The position numbers and the translations under genes were made by a program. From Planctomycetota bacterium (lineage in GTDB: Bacteria; Planctomycetota; UBA1135; GCA-002686595): a stretch of 64,000 bases of DNA. Of the stretch, positions 35,829-44,915 are shown one piece after another. The stretch lies in contig JAEUIA010000015.1 in NCBI GenBank assembly GCA_016795245.1, positions 23,923 through 87,922 on the forward strand, in the 5' to 3' direction. How positions within the stretch are numbered: the first letter of the stretch is position 1; every line of letters begins with the position of its first letter. Under the pieces are notes generated by a model that was not told where the DNA came from, did no database searches, and worked only from the letters and a program-made list of their open reading frames with translations.

Positions 35829-36104
35829 ATGCATCCCGACCGCGAGGACACCTTCCTCATCCTCTCGCTGTCGATGTCGCAGCGCGAATTCGTCGAGATC
35901 GAAGCGTCGCGGTCAGGATGCGCGACAACCGGCGAGTATCTGCGGCGTCTGATCCGAGCGGAAGAGGAGCGCGCCTCAGCGGCAGAACTGGAGCGCAAGC
36001 TCATCGTCGGCCTCGAGAGCGGTGACGCGCTCGAAATGACGCCAGCCCACTGGGAGCAGAAGCGGCGCGATCTGGTGGAGCGCCTCGGCCGGCGGCAACC
36101 GTGA
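35829..36104 (+). CDS. ParD-family antitoxin-like RHH protein, orphan
   Basis: The 91-residue protein has the length and pattern of ParD antitoxins: LSLSMSQREFVEIEASRSGC, GEYLRRLIRAEEERA, then an acidic C-terminus LIVGLESGDALEMTPAHWEQ, which normally wraps the ParE toxin. No ParE or RelE toxin frame follows; the 157 bp downstream appear non-coding. It is divergent from the other RHH gene, 139 bp apart. A regulatory role or a degraded toxin-antitoxin locus is inferred. Confidence 0.65.
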   Translation: MHPDREDTFLILSLSMSQREFVEIEASRSGCATTGEYLRRLIRAEEERASAAELERKLIVGLESGDALEMTPAHWEQKRRDLVERLGRRQP

Positions 36105-36261
36105 CGGAGATTGGCTCGGACCTGCGAGTCAGGCGAGACGCGGCTCCGACGGTTCAGATCCAGATTTCCGCCGCAGGCATCGTCTGCGCCGTGAGTCCGG
36201 ACGTCCATGTTCTCGGCTGCTCAAGTCGCTTTCTCGTAGCCCCCACGCTCAAGCGACGGCA

Positions 36262-37323
36262 TCACCAACTGCGACTCGGAGGTGCTCGTCGAAACGCCCA
36301 CGCCAGACCATCGGGTCCGCCGGGAGCTGCGATCGTCGTGCGCACGCGGCGCTCCTCGAGGTCGATGACGGCCACGCGATCGGCGGCGGCGAGCGAGACG
36401 AAGGCGTAGCGCGAGTCGGGATCGATCAAGATGCCGACCGGCACCGGTGAGCCGGGCTCGAACATCGGCGGCAGCGAGGCTGAAGGAGCGTCGCTGCGCT
36501 CGAGCGGGATGCGCGTCGCGACGTTCTTCGTGCGCGCGTCGATCAGCGCGATTTCACCTGTCGCGGCACACGAAACGGCGACGAGCGATCCGTCGGGCGC
36601 GACCGCCAATCGAATCGGCAAGCGCAGATCGTGGATCACCGCGATCACCTTCAAGCTGACCGGGTCGATCACGACCACCTTGTTCTCTTCGTTGTCGCCG
36701 ACCCAGATCTCGCCGTTCGGCGCCACGTCGATGGCTTCGGGGCGCGTGCCCATCTCGACGACGTGCGCGAGCGTGCCTTGCTCCAGGTCGAGCACGCTGA
36801 TCGAGCCCGAACCGGCGTTCGAAGTGTAGGCTCGTTTCTTGTCAGGCGACAACGCCAGCATGTGCGACAACTCTGCGCCAGTCGGGATCGCGCGCGTCAC
36901 CTTCCCTGAACGCAAGTCGACTTCGAGCACGGCGTTGCTCGTTTCGCTGGTCACGAGCACCGTGCTGCGCCGGTCGAGGAACGCGATGCCGTGCGGCCGT
37001 TCGTGCGGTGCCAGATCGATCAGGCGCTCGCGCCGCTCTTCGACCAAATCAAACACCGACAACGTGTGCCCACGCACCGTGCCGTCGCCGTAGTTCGCAA
37101 TCACCGCGTACTGACCGTTGCGCGAGACGCACACCTCGTGCGGGCCGGTTTCGGTCGCGAACACGTGCTTCACGAATCCGCCGTTGGGCTCGACGACGAC
37201 TGCTTGCGCCGCGTCCTTCTCCAGCACGATCAAGTAGCTGCCCGGCCACACTTCGGCGACCTTGGGCGCGGAAGCGCAGCCCGGAAAAAAGAGCAGCGGC
37301 GCGAGCAGGATGAGCTTCGACAT
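36262..37323 (-). CDS. YVTN-type beta-propeller lipoprotein
   Basis: The 353-residue protein has lipobox LFFPGC (Cys16). About seven propeller blades follow, of the YVTN/NHL-like family. Repeated signatures are YAVIANYGDGTVRG, VLVTSETSNAVLEVDLRSGK, RAYTSNAGSGSISVLDLE, IWVGDNEENKVVVIDPVSLK and YAFVSLAAADRVAVIDLE. These envelope proteins often bind ligands or act in metal or nitrogen-oxide chemistry, but no catalytic residues are visible. ATG 37323 supplies the signal. It lies 56 bp downstream of mdh on the same strand and may share its transcript. Confidence 0.82.
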   Translation of the reverse strand: MSKLILLAPLLFFPGCASAPKVAEVWPGSYLIVLEKDAAQAVVVEPNGGFVKHVFATETGPHEVCVSRNGQYAVIANYGDGTVRGHTLSVFDLVEERRERLIDLAPHERPHGIAFLDRRSTVLVTSETSNAVLEVDLRSGKVTRAIPTGAELSHMLALSPDKKRAYTSNAGSGSISVLDLEQGTLAHVVEMGTRPEAIDVAPNGEIWVGDNEENKVVVIDPVSLKVIAVIHDLRLPIRLAVAPDGSLVAVSCAATGEIALIDARTKNVATRIPLERSDAPSASLPPMFEPGSPVPVGILIDPDSRYAFVSLAAADRVAVIDLEERRVRTTIAAPGGPDGLAWAFRRAPPSRSW

Positions 37324-37379
37324 GAAGCCCGAGCCTACTCGCGCCGCTGCATCCCAGCGCGTACGAAACGCGCAAGTCG

Positions 37380-38378
37380 CTACTTCAAGAGATCGGCGAC
37401 GACCGTGCGCTCCATCTCGAGCTCTTTCACGGTGGCGTTGATCTTCTCCTGGATGAAGGCGTCGATCTTGAGGCCCTTGACGATCTCCCAGCCGCCCTTG
37501 CCGTCGCTCGTCACCGGGAACGAGCAGATCAGGCCTTCCTTGATGCCGTAGCTGCCGTCGGAGACCACGCAGACCGAGTGCCATTCGCCCTTCGGCGTGG
37601 CGTGGTGCAGATCGCGCACGTGGTTCAAGAGGGCGTTCGCGGCCGAGGCCGCGCTCGAGCTGCCGCGCGCGGCGATGATCGCGGCGCCGCGCTGTTGCAC
37701 GGTCTTGAAGAAGTCGCCCTTCAACCAGGCGTGATCGCTGATGACTTCGTGCGCCGGCTTGCCGTCGATGAACGTGTTCGTGAAGTCCGGCACCTGCGTC
37801 GCGCTGTGGTTGCCCCAGATCGTCGTGTTCTTGACCGCCGTGATCGGGCGCCTGGCCTTCTGCGCGAGCTGCGCCTGCGCGCGATTTTCGTCCAGGCGCG
37901 TCAACGCCGTGAAGCGCTGCTTGGGCAGGTCCTTCGCCGAGTGCATCGCGATCAAGCAGTTCGTGTTGCACGGATTGCCGACCACGGCGATGCGCACGTC
38001 CTTCGCCGCGTGATCGTTGATCGCCTTCCCCTGGCCCGTGAAGATCGGACCGTTGACCTTGATGAGGTCGTTGCGCTCCATCCCCGGACCGCGCGGGCGG
38101 CTGCCGATCAGACACGCCCAGTTCACGCCTTCGAAACCCTGCTTCAAGTCGCTCGTCAGCACCATCCCCTGCAAGAGCGGGAAGGCGCAGTCGTCGAGTT
38201 CCATCGCGACTCCTTCGAGCCCCTTCATGGCCTTCTCGTCGGGAATTTCGATCATGTGCAGGATGACGGGCTGATCGGGTCCGAACATCTCTCCCGACGC
38301 GATGCGCGGGACGAGGGCGTAACCGATCTGACCGGCGGCGCCGGTGACGGCGACGCGGATGGGGGACTTCATGGCCAT
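37380..38378 (-). CDS. mdh: Malate dehydrogenase
   Basis: The enzyme interconverts malate and oxaloacetate with NAD in the TCA cycle. The 332 residues contain the Rossmann motif [12 protein letters not shown], the substrate Arg pair region [41 protein letters not shown] with the catalytic Asp, and [13 protein letters not shown] with the catalytic His. This corresponds to the cytosolic-like MDH group (also in Thermus), about 330 residues. ATG 38378 or ATG 38372 could start it. The gene upstream, ribD, is divergent. Confidence 0.95.
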   Translation of the reverse strand: MAMKSPIRVAVTGAAGQIGYALVPRIASGEMFGPDQPVILHMIEIPDEKAMKGLEGVAMELDDCAFPLLQGMVLTSDLKQGFEGVNWACLIGSRPRGPGMERNDLIKVNGPIFTGQGKAINDHAAKDVRIAVVGNPCNTNCLIAMHSAKDLPKQRFTALTRLDENRAQAQLAQKARRPITAVKNTTIWGNHSATQVPDFTNTFIDGKPAHEVISDHAWLKGDFFKTVQQRGAAIIAARGSSSAASAANALLNHVRDLHHATPKGEWHSVCVVSDGSYGIKEGLICSFPVTSDGKGGWEIVKGLKIDAFIQEKINATVKELEMERTVVADLLK

Positions 38379-38637
38379 GGTTGGAATCCGAATCTTCGAG
38401 TGCTGAACAGGGATTTACACGCGCCCGCCGAGCGCGCGCGGCGCACCAGTTTGACGGGCAAAGCGCGAAAGTGAAGAACTCTGCCCCTCGTTTTCCTCCA
38501 GCTCATCCGCTATCGAAGCTCTCCACGAATTCCCGCGAGCGCTCCCCATGCTGTACCCTTCCTTGATCGGTTCCTTCAGTCGCCGCCCCGATTCGGGCGA
38601 TTCCCCAGTGCCAGAGGACGGCGAAAATCCCTCTCCC

Positions 38638-39804
38638 ATGGCCCGCAGCAACACCGAAACCCTCGATTCCGAGCACCTGCGCACGCTTCTGGCGGGCCTG
38701 GCGCACGACGCGACGCGTTTTCGCTTCGACGTCGCGCCCAACCCCTGCGTGGGCGCGGCCGTCGTCTCGGGCACCGAGGTCATCGCGCGCGGGTTCCACC
38801 AGGTCTGGGGCGACGCGCACGCCGAGGTCAACGCGCTGCTCGAGGCCGAGCGCACCGGCACGGACAAGTCCACGTGGGACGCGCTGGTCGTGACGCTCGA
38901 GCCCTGCTCTTCCACCGGCAAGACGCCGCCGTGCGTCGAGCGCATCCTCGCGAGCGGGATCAAGACCGTCGTCATCGGCGAGCTCGATCCCGATCCGCGC
39001 CACCGCGGCAAGGGCCTCGAACTGTTGCGTCAAGCCGGAATCGAAGTGCTGTTGCTCGAAGGCGAAGCGCCGCTCAGCGCCGTCGCGCCGCATTTTCTGT
39101 CGTGGATCGACAACGAGCGCGTGCGCAGGCCGCGGCCGTGGACGATCGCCAAGTGGGCGCAGACGCGCTCGGGCCAGATGGTTCCGCCGCAAGGCGTCGG
39201 CGGCGGCCGCTGGATCTCGGGACCGGAGAGTCTCAAGGAAGTGCAACTCCTGCGCGGACGCGTCGACGCGATCGTCACCGGCGTAGGCACGATCCTGGCT
39301 GACGATCCGCGCTTCACCGTGCGGCCGCCGGGCAATCTGTCCAAGCCGCCCATGCGCGTCGTGCTCGACAGCCATCTGCGCACGCCGCCGGACGCGACCA
39401 TCCTGAAACCCGCGGGCGAGAACGCCGCCGGCGGAGCGGTGCACATCCTGTGCGTGGGCGGAGCTCCGGGCGAGCGCCACCGCGCGCTCGAAGCCGCCGG
39501 TGCACACGTGCACGCGATGCACGTCGCCACCGACGACGGCGTTTCGTTGCGCGACGTGCAGACCTGGCTCCACGAACAAGGGGCACAGCGGATTCTGCTG
39601 GAGGCCGGCCCGCGCCTGCTCGCGCACTATCTGACTTCGGGTTTCGTCGACCAGGTGCGCATCTATTCCGGCGCCGTCAACGGTGGCGAAGGGCCGTCCA
39701 TGGCCGGCTGGATCACGCGCCTGAAGCTGATCGCGCGCATCCAGCGCGAGTGCCACGAGGACGCGGTGCTCGAGGCTTTCGTCGAGCACGAACGCAGCGA
39801 TTGA
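38638..39804 (+). CDS. ribD: Bifunctional riboflavin biosynthesis deaminase/reductase RibD
   Basis: The protein converts diaminohydroxyphosphoribosylaminopyrimidine to the ribitylamino product in riboflavin synthesis. The 388 residues hold a zinc deaminase domain (1-150) with His61/Glu63 in GDAHAEVNALLEA and Cys90, Cys99 in LEPCSSTGKTPPC. A reductase domain (about 160-385) follows, with KWAQTRSGQMV, GVGTILADDPRFTVR and VVLDSHLRTPPDA. LLEAGPRLLAHYLTSGFVDQ is typical RibD. ATG 38638 is preferred over ATG 38548 because the domain begins soon after. A TTGACG hexamer lies at 38451. Confidence 0.92.
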   Translation: MARSNTETLDSEHLRTLLAGLAHDATRFRFDVAPNPCVGAAVVSGTEVIARGFHQVWGDAHAEVNALLEAERTGTDKSTWDALVVTLEPCSSTGKTPPCVERILASGIKTVVIGELDPDPRHRGKGLELLRQAGIEVLLLEGEAPLSAVAPHFLSWIDNERVRRPRPWTIAKWAQTRSGQMVPPQGVGGGRWISGPESLKEVQLLRGRVDAIVTGVGTILADDPRFTVRPPGNLSKPPMRVVLDSHLRTPPDATILKPAGENAAGGAVHILCVGGAPGERHRALEAAGAHVHAMHVATDDGVSLRDVQTWLHEQGAQRILLEAGPRLLAHYLTSGFVDQVRIYSGAVNGGEGPSMAGWITRLKLIARIQRECHEDAVLEAFVEHERSD

Positions 39805-39810
39805 CCGGCC

Positions 39811-39829
39811 GCGCGCGCATCTCGCGCGC
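39811..39829. terminator. Weak hairpin after ribD
   Basis: A 7-bp perfect stem gcgcgcg/cgcgcgc with a 5-nt loop lies 6 bp after the stop. There is no T-run, and GC-rich sequence makes such stems common by chance. Confidence 0.3.
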
Positions 39830-39872
39830 CGCTCTTCCCATGGCAGCGCTCGTGCCCTAGAACGTTCCGGCG

Positions 39873-42389
39873 ATGACTCCGCGCCGGAACTCTCTCTTCG
39901 CGCTCTGCGTGGTCGTGTTCACGGCGTTCGGCTGCGTCACGCGGCCGCCGGAGCCGCGCGCGAGCGTCGCCGTCGAAGCCACGCGCGCCGTCTACGAGGG
40001 TTGGGATGCTTTGCAAGCGCGCCCGCAGCGTCCGCTCGCGGCGAGCGCGGCCTTCGAGCGAGCGTTGCTGCTCGCGCCTGATTGGGTGACTCCGCGGCGC
40101 CTCTTGGACGAGATCGCGCGCGAGAATCTGCTCGGCGTCGAGGCGCTGGCCGCGCACCGGCGCGCGCTGGCAGAGAATGCGAGCAATGCCGCCGCCTTGT
40201 ACCTCGCCGGTCGATTGGAGGGCGCGCTCGGGCGTCGGCGCTTCAGCGATGCGGTGCGCTACGACCCTGAACTCGCCTGGGGACATCACGGTTTGTCCTA
40301 CGCGGCGGCAACCGAAGGTCGCGCGCGCGAAGCGGTCGAGCACGCGCGTCGTGCGCTGGAGTTGGCGCGCGATCCATGGGAGCGCACGTTCTTTCACCTG
40401 AACCTCGCGCGCCAATTGGCGGCCGACAAGCGTGTCGACGAAGCGCTGGCGCTGCTCGAGCGGCATGCCGGGGCGCGGAGCACTTCGCCGCGCGACGCGG
40501 TCCTCGCGTCGGTGATGTCCGTCGAGTTGGGCCTGGATGCGCTCGAGCGCGGGACGCGTGCGCGCGCCTACGAGCGCGGGCTCGAATTGCTGCGCACGCG
40601 CGACCTCTCCGACGCCGATCTGGAAGGTCTGGTTCCGCGCCTGCGTCGCAACCTGTACATCGAGGACGCGGACGGCGTGCGCTTGACCTTGGCGATCGCG
40701 TCACGGCCGGGCGCGGTGCGCGACGCTCTGCGCGCCGACGCGCGCCAGTACGCTTCCGCGACGCCGCTCTCGCAGGCGCTGATCGAGCGCGCGGCGGAAC
40801 GCTCCGGGCGCGCCGATCCCGAGGGTGCGCGCGCGCGGTTGCGGCGTTTCAGTACGTTCGAATTCGCCGCCGCCGTCGAGAGCTGGCGCGCATCGCTGCC
40901 CGCGGTCGTCGTGGACGAAGCGGGGCTTCCGCGCGCGGAAAACTTGCAGCGCGTGGTGCGCGCCGCGCGCGCTCTGGATGCAGGACCCGTCGACGAAGCC
41001 CGTGCACGCCTCGTCGATTTCGGTTCGGCCCTCATCGCGGCCGGCTGGTTTCGCGAGGCGCGGCATGTGGCGGCGCGGCTGGGTGCGCTCGATCTGGATG
41101 CGGCGCTGGCGCTGGACGATCGCGCGCTGGCTGGACAATCGGTCCTGACCGGGATCGGGCGCGTGCTCGGGCGCGCCGATCGTGCGGCGCGCAACAAGGG
41201 AGGCTCATCCGACGACGACAATGAAGCCACGGCACCCGTGCGCACGCTCGCAGAACTGTTGGACGCTGTCGCACCGTTCTTCGCGTGGGCCGCGCCGTTT
41301 CTCGGCGGAGAATCCGACGTCGAACGCGTGGCAGCAGCGATCCGCGCCTCGCCGCGCATGACCTACGCCGGGGTCGCGGAACTGGTGCATCCAGGCCCGC
41401 GCTTCTCCGCGGACGACGAGCGCGATGAACTCGGCCTGAAGGGTGAGCGCGTCGCCGGGCTCGCGCAGTTGTTCGAGAAGCTCGGACGTTTCGCGGTCGT
41501 CGGTCAGGTCTCGGGCGGCGGCGGCCCGGACGCGAGTGTCTTGCCGGTGTTGTTCGTCGAAGACCGGCGTGGCGAACATCTGGGTGTCGCGTGGCAGGGG
41601 ACGATCGCGTGGTGCGAGAGCGCTGACCTGAAAGGGCGCGCGGGTCGCCAGGGCGCGATGATCAGCGCGGCGGCGGTGCACGAGGGTTACTGGGTCGACA
41701 TCGACGCCGTGCGCAGCGAACTCGCCGGTTGGAGTGCGTTGCGCCGCCGCTTCACGCGCGAGAGCGACGAGGCCGTAGCCGGCATCGACGCGATCCTCGC
41801 TTCCAGCGGCCTCGCGCTGGACGCGCGCGCCACCGAGGAGGAGCGGCGCTCGACGCAGGCGCTGCTGGGTGAGGCGTCGCGCGTGCGCCTCGCGCTGCTG
41901 CGCGAGCGCGCGCAAGGGGACGAGGTCCTGGGCGCGTTGTCGCTCGACGAATTGCTCAACGTGACGGCCGTGCACGAACAGGGCCACCTGTGTGAGCGCA
42001 CGCGCTTTCTGCCGATCTGGGATCACAAACTCGCGATCCTCGCGTTCCTGGCGCAGTGCAACTTCTCGCCCCAACGCGTGGGCGAGGAACTCGAGTACCG
42101 CGCGCAGCTGATCGCCCTGTGCGACACGCCCGATCCGCGCATCGCGCTGGCGCAGGTGCTCGACGCCGCCGAGAGCGGAGCCACGAACCTCACGCCGCAC
42201 GGGGCGGGTTATCGGCGGCTCTTGGCGGATCTGCTGCGCCATCTGGACCAGGCTGTTGCCGAGGCTCCGGCCGAGTTTCCCACGATCGACGGTCGCCGAA
42301 CGCTTGTGCATCAGTTGCACCGACTCCCGCCGGAGGCGGTGCGTTCTCTGGCGCGGGAATTGGCGCGAGCCAAGGGCCTGTCGCGCTGA
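39873..42389 (+). CDS. Large TPR lipoprotein with C-terminal HExxH (gluzincin-like) motif
   Basis: The 838-residue exported protein has lipobox TAFGC (Cys21). TPR-like helical repeats occupy about residues 35-230 (AAFERALLLAPDWVTPRRLL, ALYLAGRLEG, AVEHARRALELARDPWERTF). The middle is unassigned. Near the C-terminus VTAVHEQGHLCERT is an HExxH motif, and EELEYRAQL about 45 residues later could supply the third ligand. No named peptidase family is recognised. Other frames crossing this gene are artefacts of high GC. It converges with the polytopic membrane gene 17 bp downstream. Confidence 0.75.
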   Translation: MTPRRNSLFALCVVVFTAFGCVTRPPEPRASVAVEATRAVYEGWDALQARPQRPLAASAAFERALLLAPDWVTPRRLLDEIARENLLGVEALAAHRRALAENASNAAALYLAGRLEGALGRRRFSDAVRYDPELAWGHHGLSYAAATEGRAREAVEHARRALELARDPWERTFFHLNLARQLAADKRVDEALALLERHAGARSTSPRDAVLASVMSVELGLDALERGTRARAYERGLELLRTRDLSDADLEGLVPRLRRNLYIEDADGVRLTLAIASRPGAVRDALRADARQYASATPLSQALIERAAERSGRADPEGARARLRRFSTFEFAAAVESWRASLPAVVVDEAGLPRAENLQRVVRAARALDAGPVDEARARLVDFGSALIAAGWFREARHVAARLGALDLDAALALDDRALAGQSVLTGIGRVLGRADRAARNKGGSSDDDNEATAPVRTLAELLDAVAPFFAWAAPFLGGESDVERVAAAIRASPRMTYAGVAELVHPGPRFSADDERDELGLKGERVAGLAQLFEKLGRFAVVGQVSGGGGPDASVLPVLFVEDRRGEHLGVAWQGTIAWCESADLKGRAGRQGAMISAAAVHEGYWVDIDAVRSELAGWSALRRRFTRESDEAVAGIDAILASSGLALDARATEEERRSTQALLGEASRVRLALLRERAQGDEVLGALSLDELLNVTAVHEQGHLCERTRFLPIWDHKLAILAFLAQCNFSPQRVGEELEYRAQLIALCDTPDPRIALAQVLDAAESGATNLTPHGAGYRRLLADLLRHLDQAVAEAPAEFPTIDGRRTLVHQLHRLPPEAVRSLARELARAKGLSR

Positions 42390-42406
42390 GCGCTTGGCGG
42401 TCGGTG

Positions 42407-44797
42407 TCACTCGATCCGTATCCGCGTCCAGAACGCGGCGTCATCGACGAAGTCGCGCTGGGGACCCGGCTGTGTGCAGAGCACGAGTTCGCCGGAAGAT
42501 TCGGCGTCGAACTCGAACTCGAAGGCGATCACTCCGCGATCGGCAATTCGACTGCGCGGATCGAGCGTACGCTCGAACTGAAGTCGATGCGTGACCGCGT
42601 CAAGCGCGTAGTAGGCCAGGAACGTCACGCCGTCGCTCGCACCCTGCTCGTACGCTTCGGCCAGTACTCCCAAAGCTCCGCTGACCTTGTGATGTCCGCG
42701 TGCGACCCGGAAGCGGATGACCGAGGGCGTGCCGACATAGAGCACATCGGTGCCTGATTCGACACGCGGCGCGAGCGGTGACAAGGCCCTGTAGTCGTCG
42801 GGGATCGTCTCGAATGTCGAGAAGCGCGCGCTCCATTCCTGGTCGATGTCGACGTGTGCAGGCTTGATTGGCGAGCGCAGGATGCGCACGCGCAGCGTCT
42901 CTGGATAGGCCCACGGACGCGCCGACGGCATCAACGTCAGCCCCACGGTGCGGTCGTTGCGCCCGGCGTAGAATCGAACCCAATCCAAAGTGTCGACTAG
43001 GAGCGGATCCACGATCGCGCCAGACTCGAGCATGGACGGTATGAGTTGCACGGCGACTTCGCGTCCACTGGAGGTCGACACGACGGCGTGGATCGGCACG
43101 GGGCGCAAAGCCAGGGCGTGGAGTCGACCACGCAGCGTGGAATCGGCCTCGAGTTGCAAGAGATGCATGTGCGGCCCCAGCCCGCTCAAGTCGAGTCGTT
43201 CACCGAAGCGCAACTCGCGGTCGATGACGACCTCGTTCGGCTCGCTGCTCGCCGGTTGGGGCACGCGCTTCAAGAGCAGCATTTCGGCCTCCTGCAGCAC
43301 CGGACGGTAGTCGCGCACGATGATCTGGAGCGCAGCCGCATCCTCCATCGTCTGCAGGCGGCCGTCGATTGCGCGCGGCATCAACAAGAACCACTGCGGA
43401 GCGCGATCGCTGTCGAAGAACTTGCGATTCAGCTGGATCAGGTTCTCGGAGAGCGTCGCGTACGATTGAAACACCGGACGGGGTCGCCAGTTGAGGTCGT
43501 TGAAGACGATCGAGTCCTGGAACGGCGGATGGATGTCGATCGTGTCCTGTCCCACGGTTGCACGGGTTCGAGGCAGCGCGCGGCGTGAACGGGCTTGCGC
43601 GAGTTGGAACTCGCATTGCTCGCGCGTCGCCTTCAGGTCGGTGGCCATGCGCACTGCCCAGTCGATGCTCTCGCCGGACGAGCGTGCCAGATTGGTCATG
43701 ACCGGGGGCTGGATGGCGAACGAATCCAGAGCTCCAAACCAAGCCACGAGTAACGTGGTCAGTTTGAGCCCCAGATGCGCAATGCGCAGCTTCGAGCCCG
43801 GCGTGAAATCGGCGATGATCGTGAACGGCGCCACGGCTGCAAACGTGAACAAGATCATCGTGTGGTCCGCACCACGGACGACTCCAGCCTTAAAGACGGC
43901 GGCCAGCACGAACAGACGGATTAGCGCAGGCGCGAACTTGCCGACTCGGCCCGGGCGATTCAGCGCGGGCAGCAGAAATGTGGCGAACAAGAGCCCCAAG
44001 ACCCAGAACGCCCGCGTCTGCAATTCGGGCTGACATTCCGAGCCCATGCTCTTGGCGTAAGCGCTCGCCATGTCGAACGAGTGCCACAAGAACGCCGGTA
44101 TGTCGAACAGCGATTGGCGACAGACTACGATCCACAGCGCGAGCCAGAACAGCGCTGTGCCGCCCACGAATACGAGCGCATCGCGGGGTCTGCCCTTCTC
44201 GCTGCGCGCGAGTAAGATCGCGATGACGCACGGCACGAGCAGCCCGAACGACGTGAATTTCGCCAGGCTCGCCGGCACGAGCACGAGCACGGCCGTGATG
44301 AGCAGTGCGCGACTGTGCGGACGATGGATGCAGATCTCCGCCGCCGCCAGCGTAAACAAGTAGATGTAGGCGTCCGGATTCAGCGGCAGGAGGAGGAGCA
44401 CGACGACGGCTAACGCGCGCTCGATCGTGGATGGATTGCGAAGGAACGCCAGCACCAAGACTGCGGCGCACAGTGCGCGCCACATGACGTCGGCGAAGAT
44501 CAGCCGGCCGAGGAAGAGGTCCGGGTCGTACGTGAAGTTCTCGATGAACCCCAGGGGTCCGTACGTGTAGACCCAGTCGTGACCTGCGCGCGAGCCCTGC
44601 TTGAAGAACACTTCGAACGCGGTCTGAAACGAACCGTCCGGTCCGTCGACGGCGACGCCGACGGGAAAGATGCTCTGGTCCATCCAAATGAGGACCACCA
44701 AGAGGCAGAATCCGAGCGCCGCGCCGATTCTGGCGCAGCGGCTCGGTTGATGCGTGGCGTCAAGTTGCGCCGGGACAGCAGGCGAGGATTGGGGCAT
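42407..44797 (-). CDS. Polytopic membrane protein of unknown function
   Basis: The 796-residue protein has about ten predicted membrane helices in residues 25-400 (GFCLLVVLIWM, AVVVLLLLPLNPDAYIYLF, LLITAVLVLVPASLA, ALFWLALWIVV). A soluble, probably periplasmic, C-terminal half follows. The first loop includes DGPDGSFQTAFEVF and WVYTYGPLGFIENF, similar in style to integral-membrane glycosyltransferases of the GT-C type, in which an acidic residue in the first loop is catalytic. That link is speculative. A transporter or envelope-assembly role is equally possible. Confidence 0.7.
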   Translation of the reverse strand: MPQSSPAVPAQLDATHQPSRCARIGAALGFCLLVVLIWMDQSIFPVGVAVDGPDGSFQTAFEVFFKQGSRAGHDWVYTYGPLGFIENFTYDPDLFLGRLIFADVMWRALCAAVLVLAFLRNPSTIERALAVVVLLLLPLNPDAYIYLFTLAAAEICIHRPHSRALLITAVLVLVPASLAKFTSFGLLVPCVIAILLARSEKGRPRDALVFVGGTALFWLALWIVVCRQSLFDIPAFLWHSFDMASAYAKSMGSECQPELQTRAFWVLGLLFATFLLPALNRPGRVGKFAPALIRLFVLAAVFKAGVVRGADHTMILFTFAAVAPFTIIADFTPGSKLRIAHLGLKLTTLLVAWFGALDSFAIQPPVMTNLARSSGESIDWAVRMATDLKATREQCEFQLAQARSRRALPRTRATVGQDTIDIHPPFQDSIVFNDLNWRPRPVFQSYATLSENLIQLNRKFFDSDRAPQWFLLMPRAIDGRLQTMEDAAALQIIVRDYRPVLQEAEMLLLKRVPQPASSEPNEVVIDRELRFGERLDLSGLGPHMHLLQLEADSTLRGRLHALALRPVPIHAVVSTSSGREVAVQLIPSMLESGAIVDPLLVDTLDWVRFYAGRNDRTVGLTLMPSARPWAYPETLRVRILRSPIKPAHVDIDQEWSARFSTFETIPDDYRALSPLAPRVESGTDVLYVGTPSVIRFRVARGHHKVSGALGVLAEAYEQGASDGVTFLAYYALDAVTHRLQFERTLDPRSRIADRGVIAFEFEFDAESSGELVLCTQPGPQRDFVDDAAFWTRIRIE

Positions 44798-44915
44798 CGA
44801 TCCATCGCCGGGGGCGCGGCGAATGAGGCAATCGTGTTGGGAAAGCCTACGGGGAACCCGCTGATTCGCCCACCCCCGGTTCGTTCAAGGCGCGCGATGA
44901 GGGGGGGGCAGGCGC

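Noticed and set aside
36101..36409. Possible ParE-like toxin after the antitoxin-like gene
   Set aside because: The frame overlaps the antitoxin stop but is basic and without ParE/RelE motifs, and it also overlaps the propeller gene.
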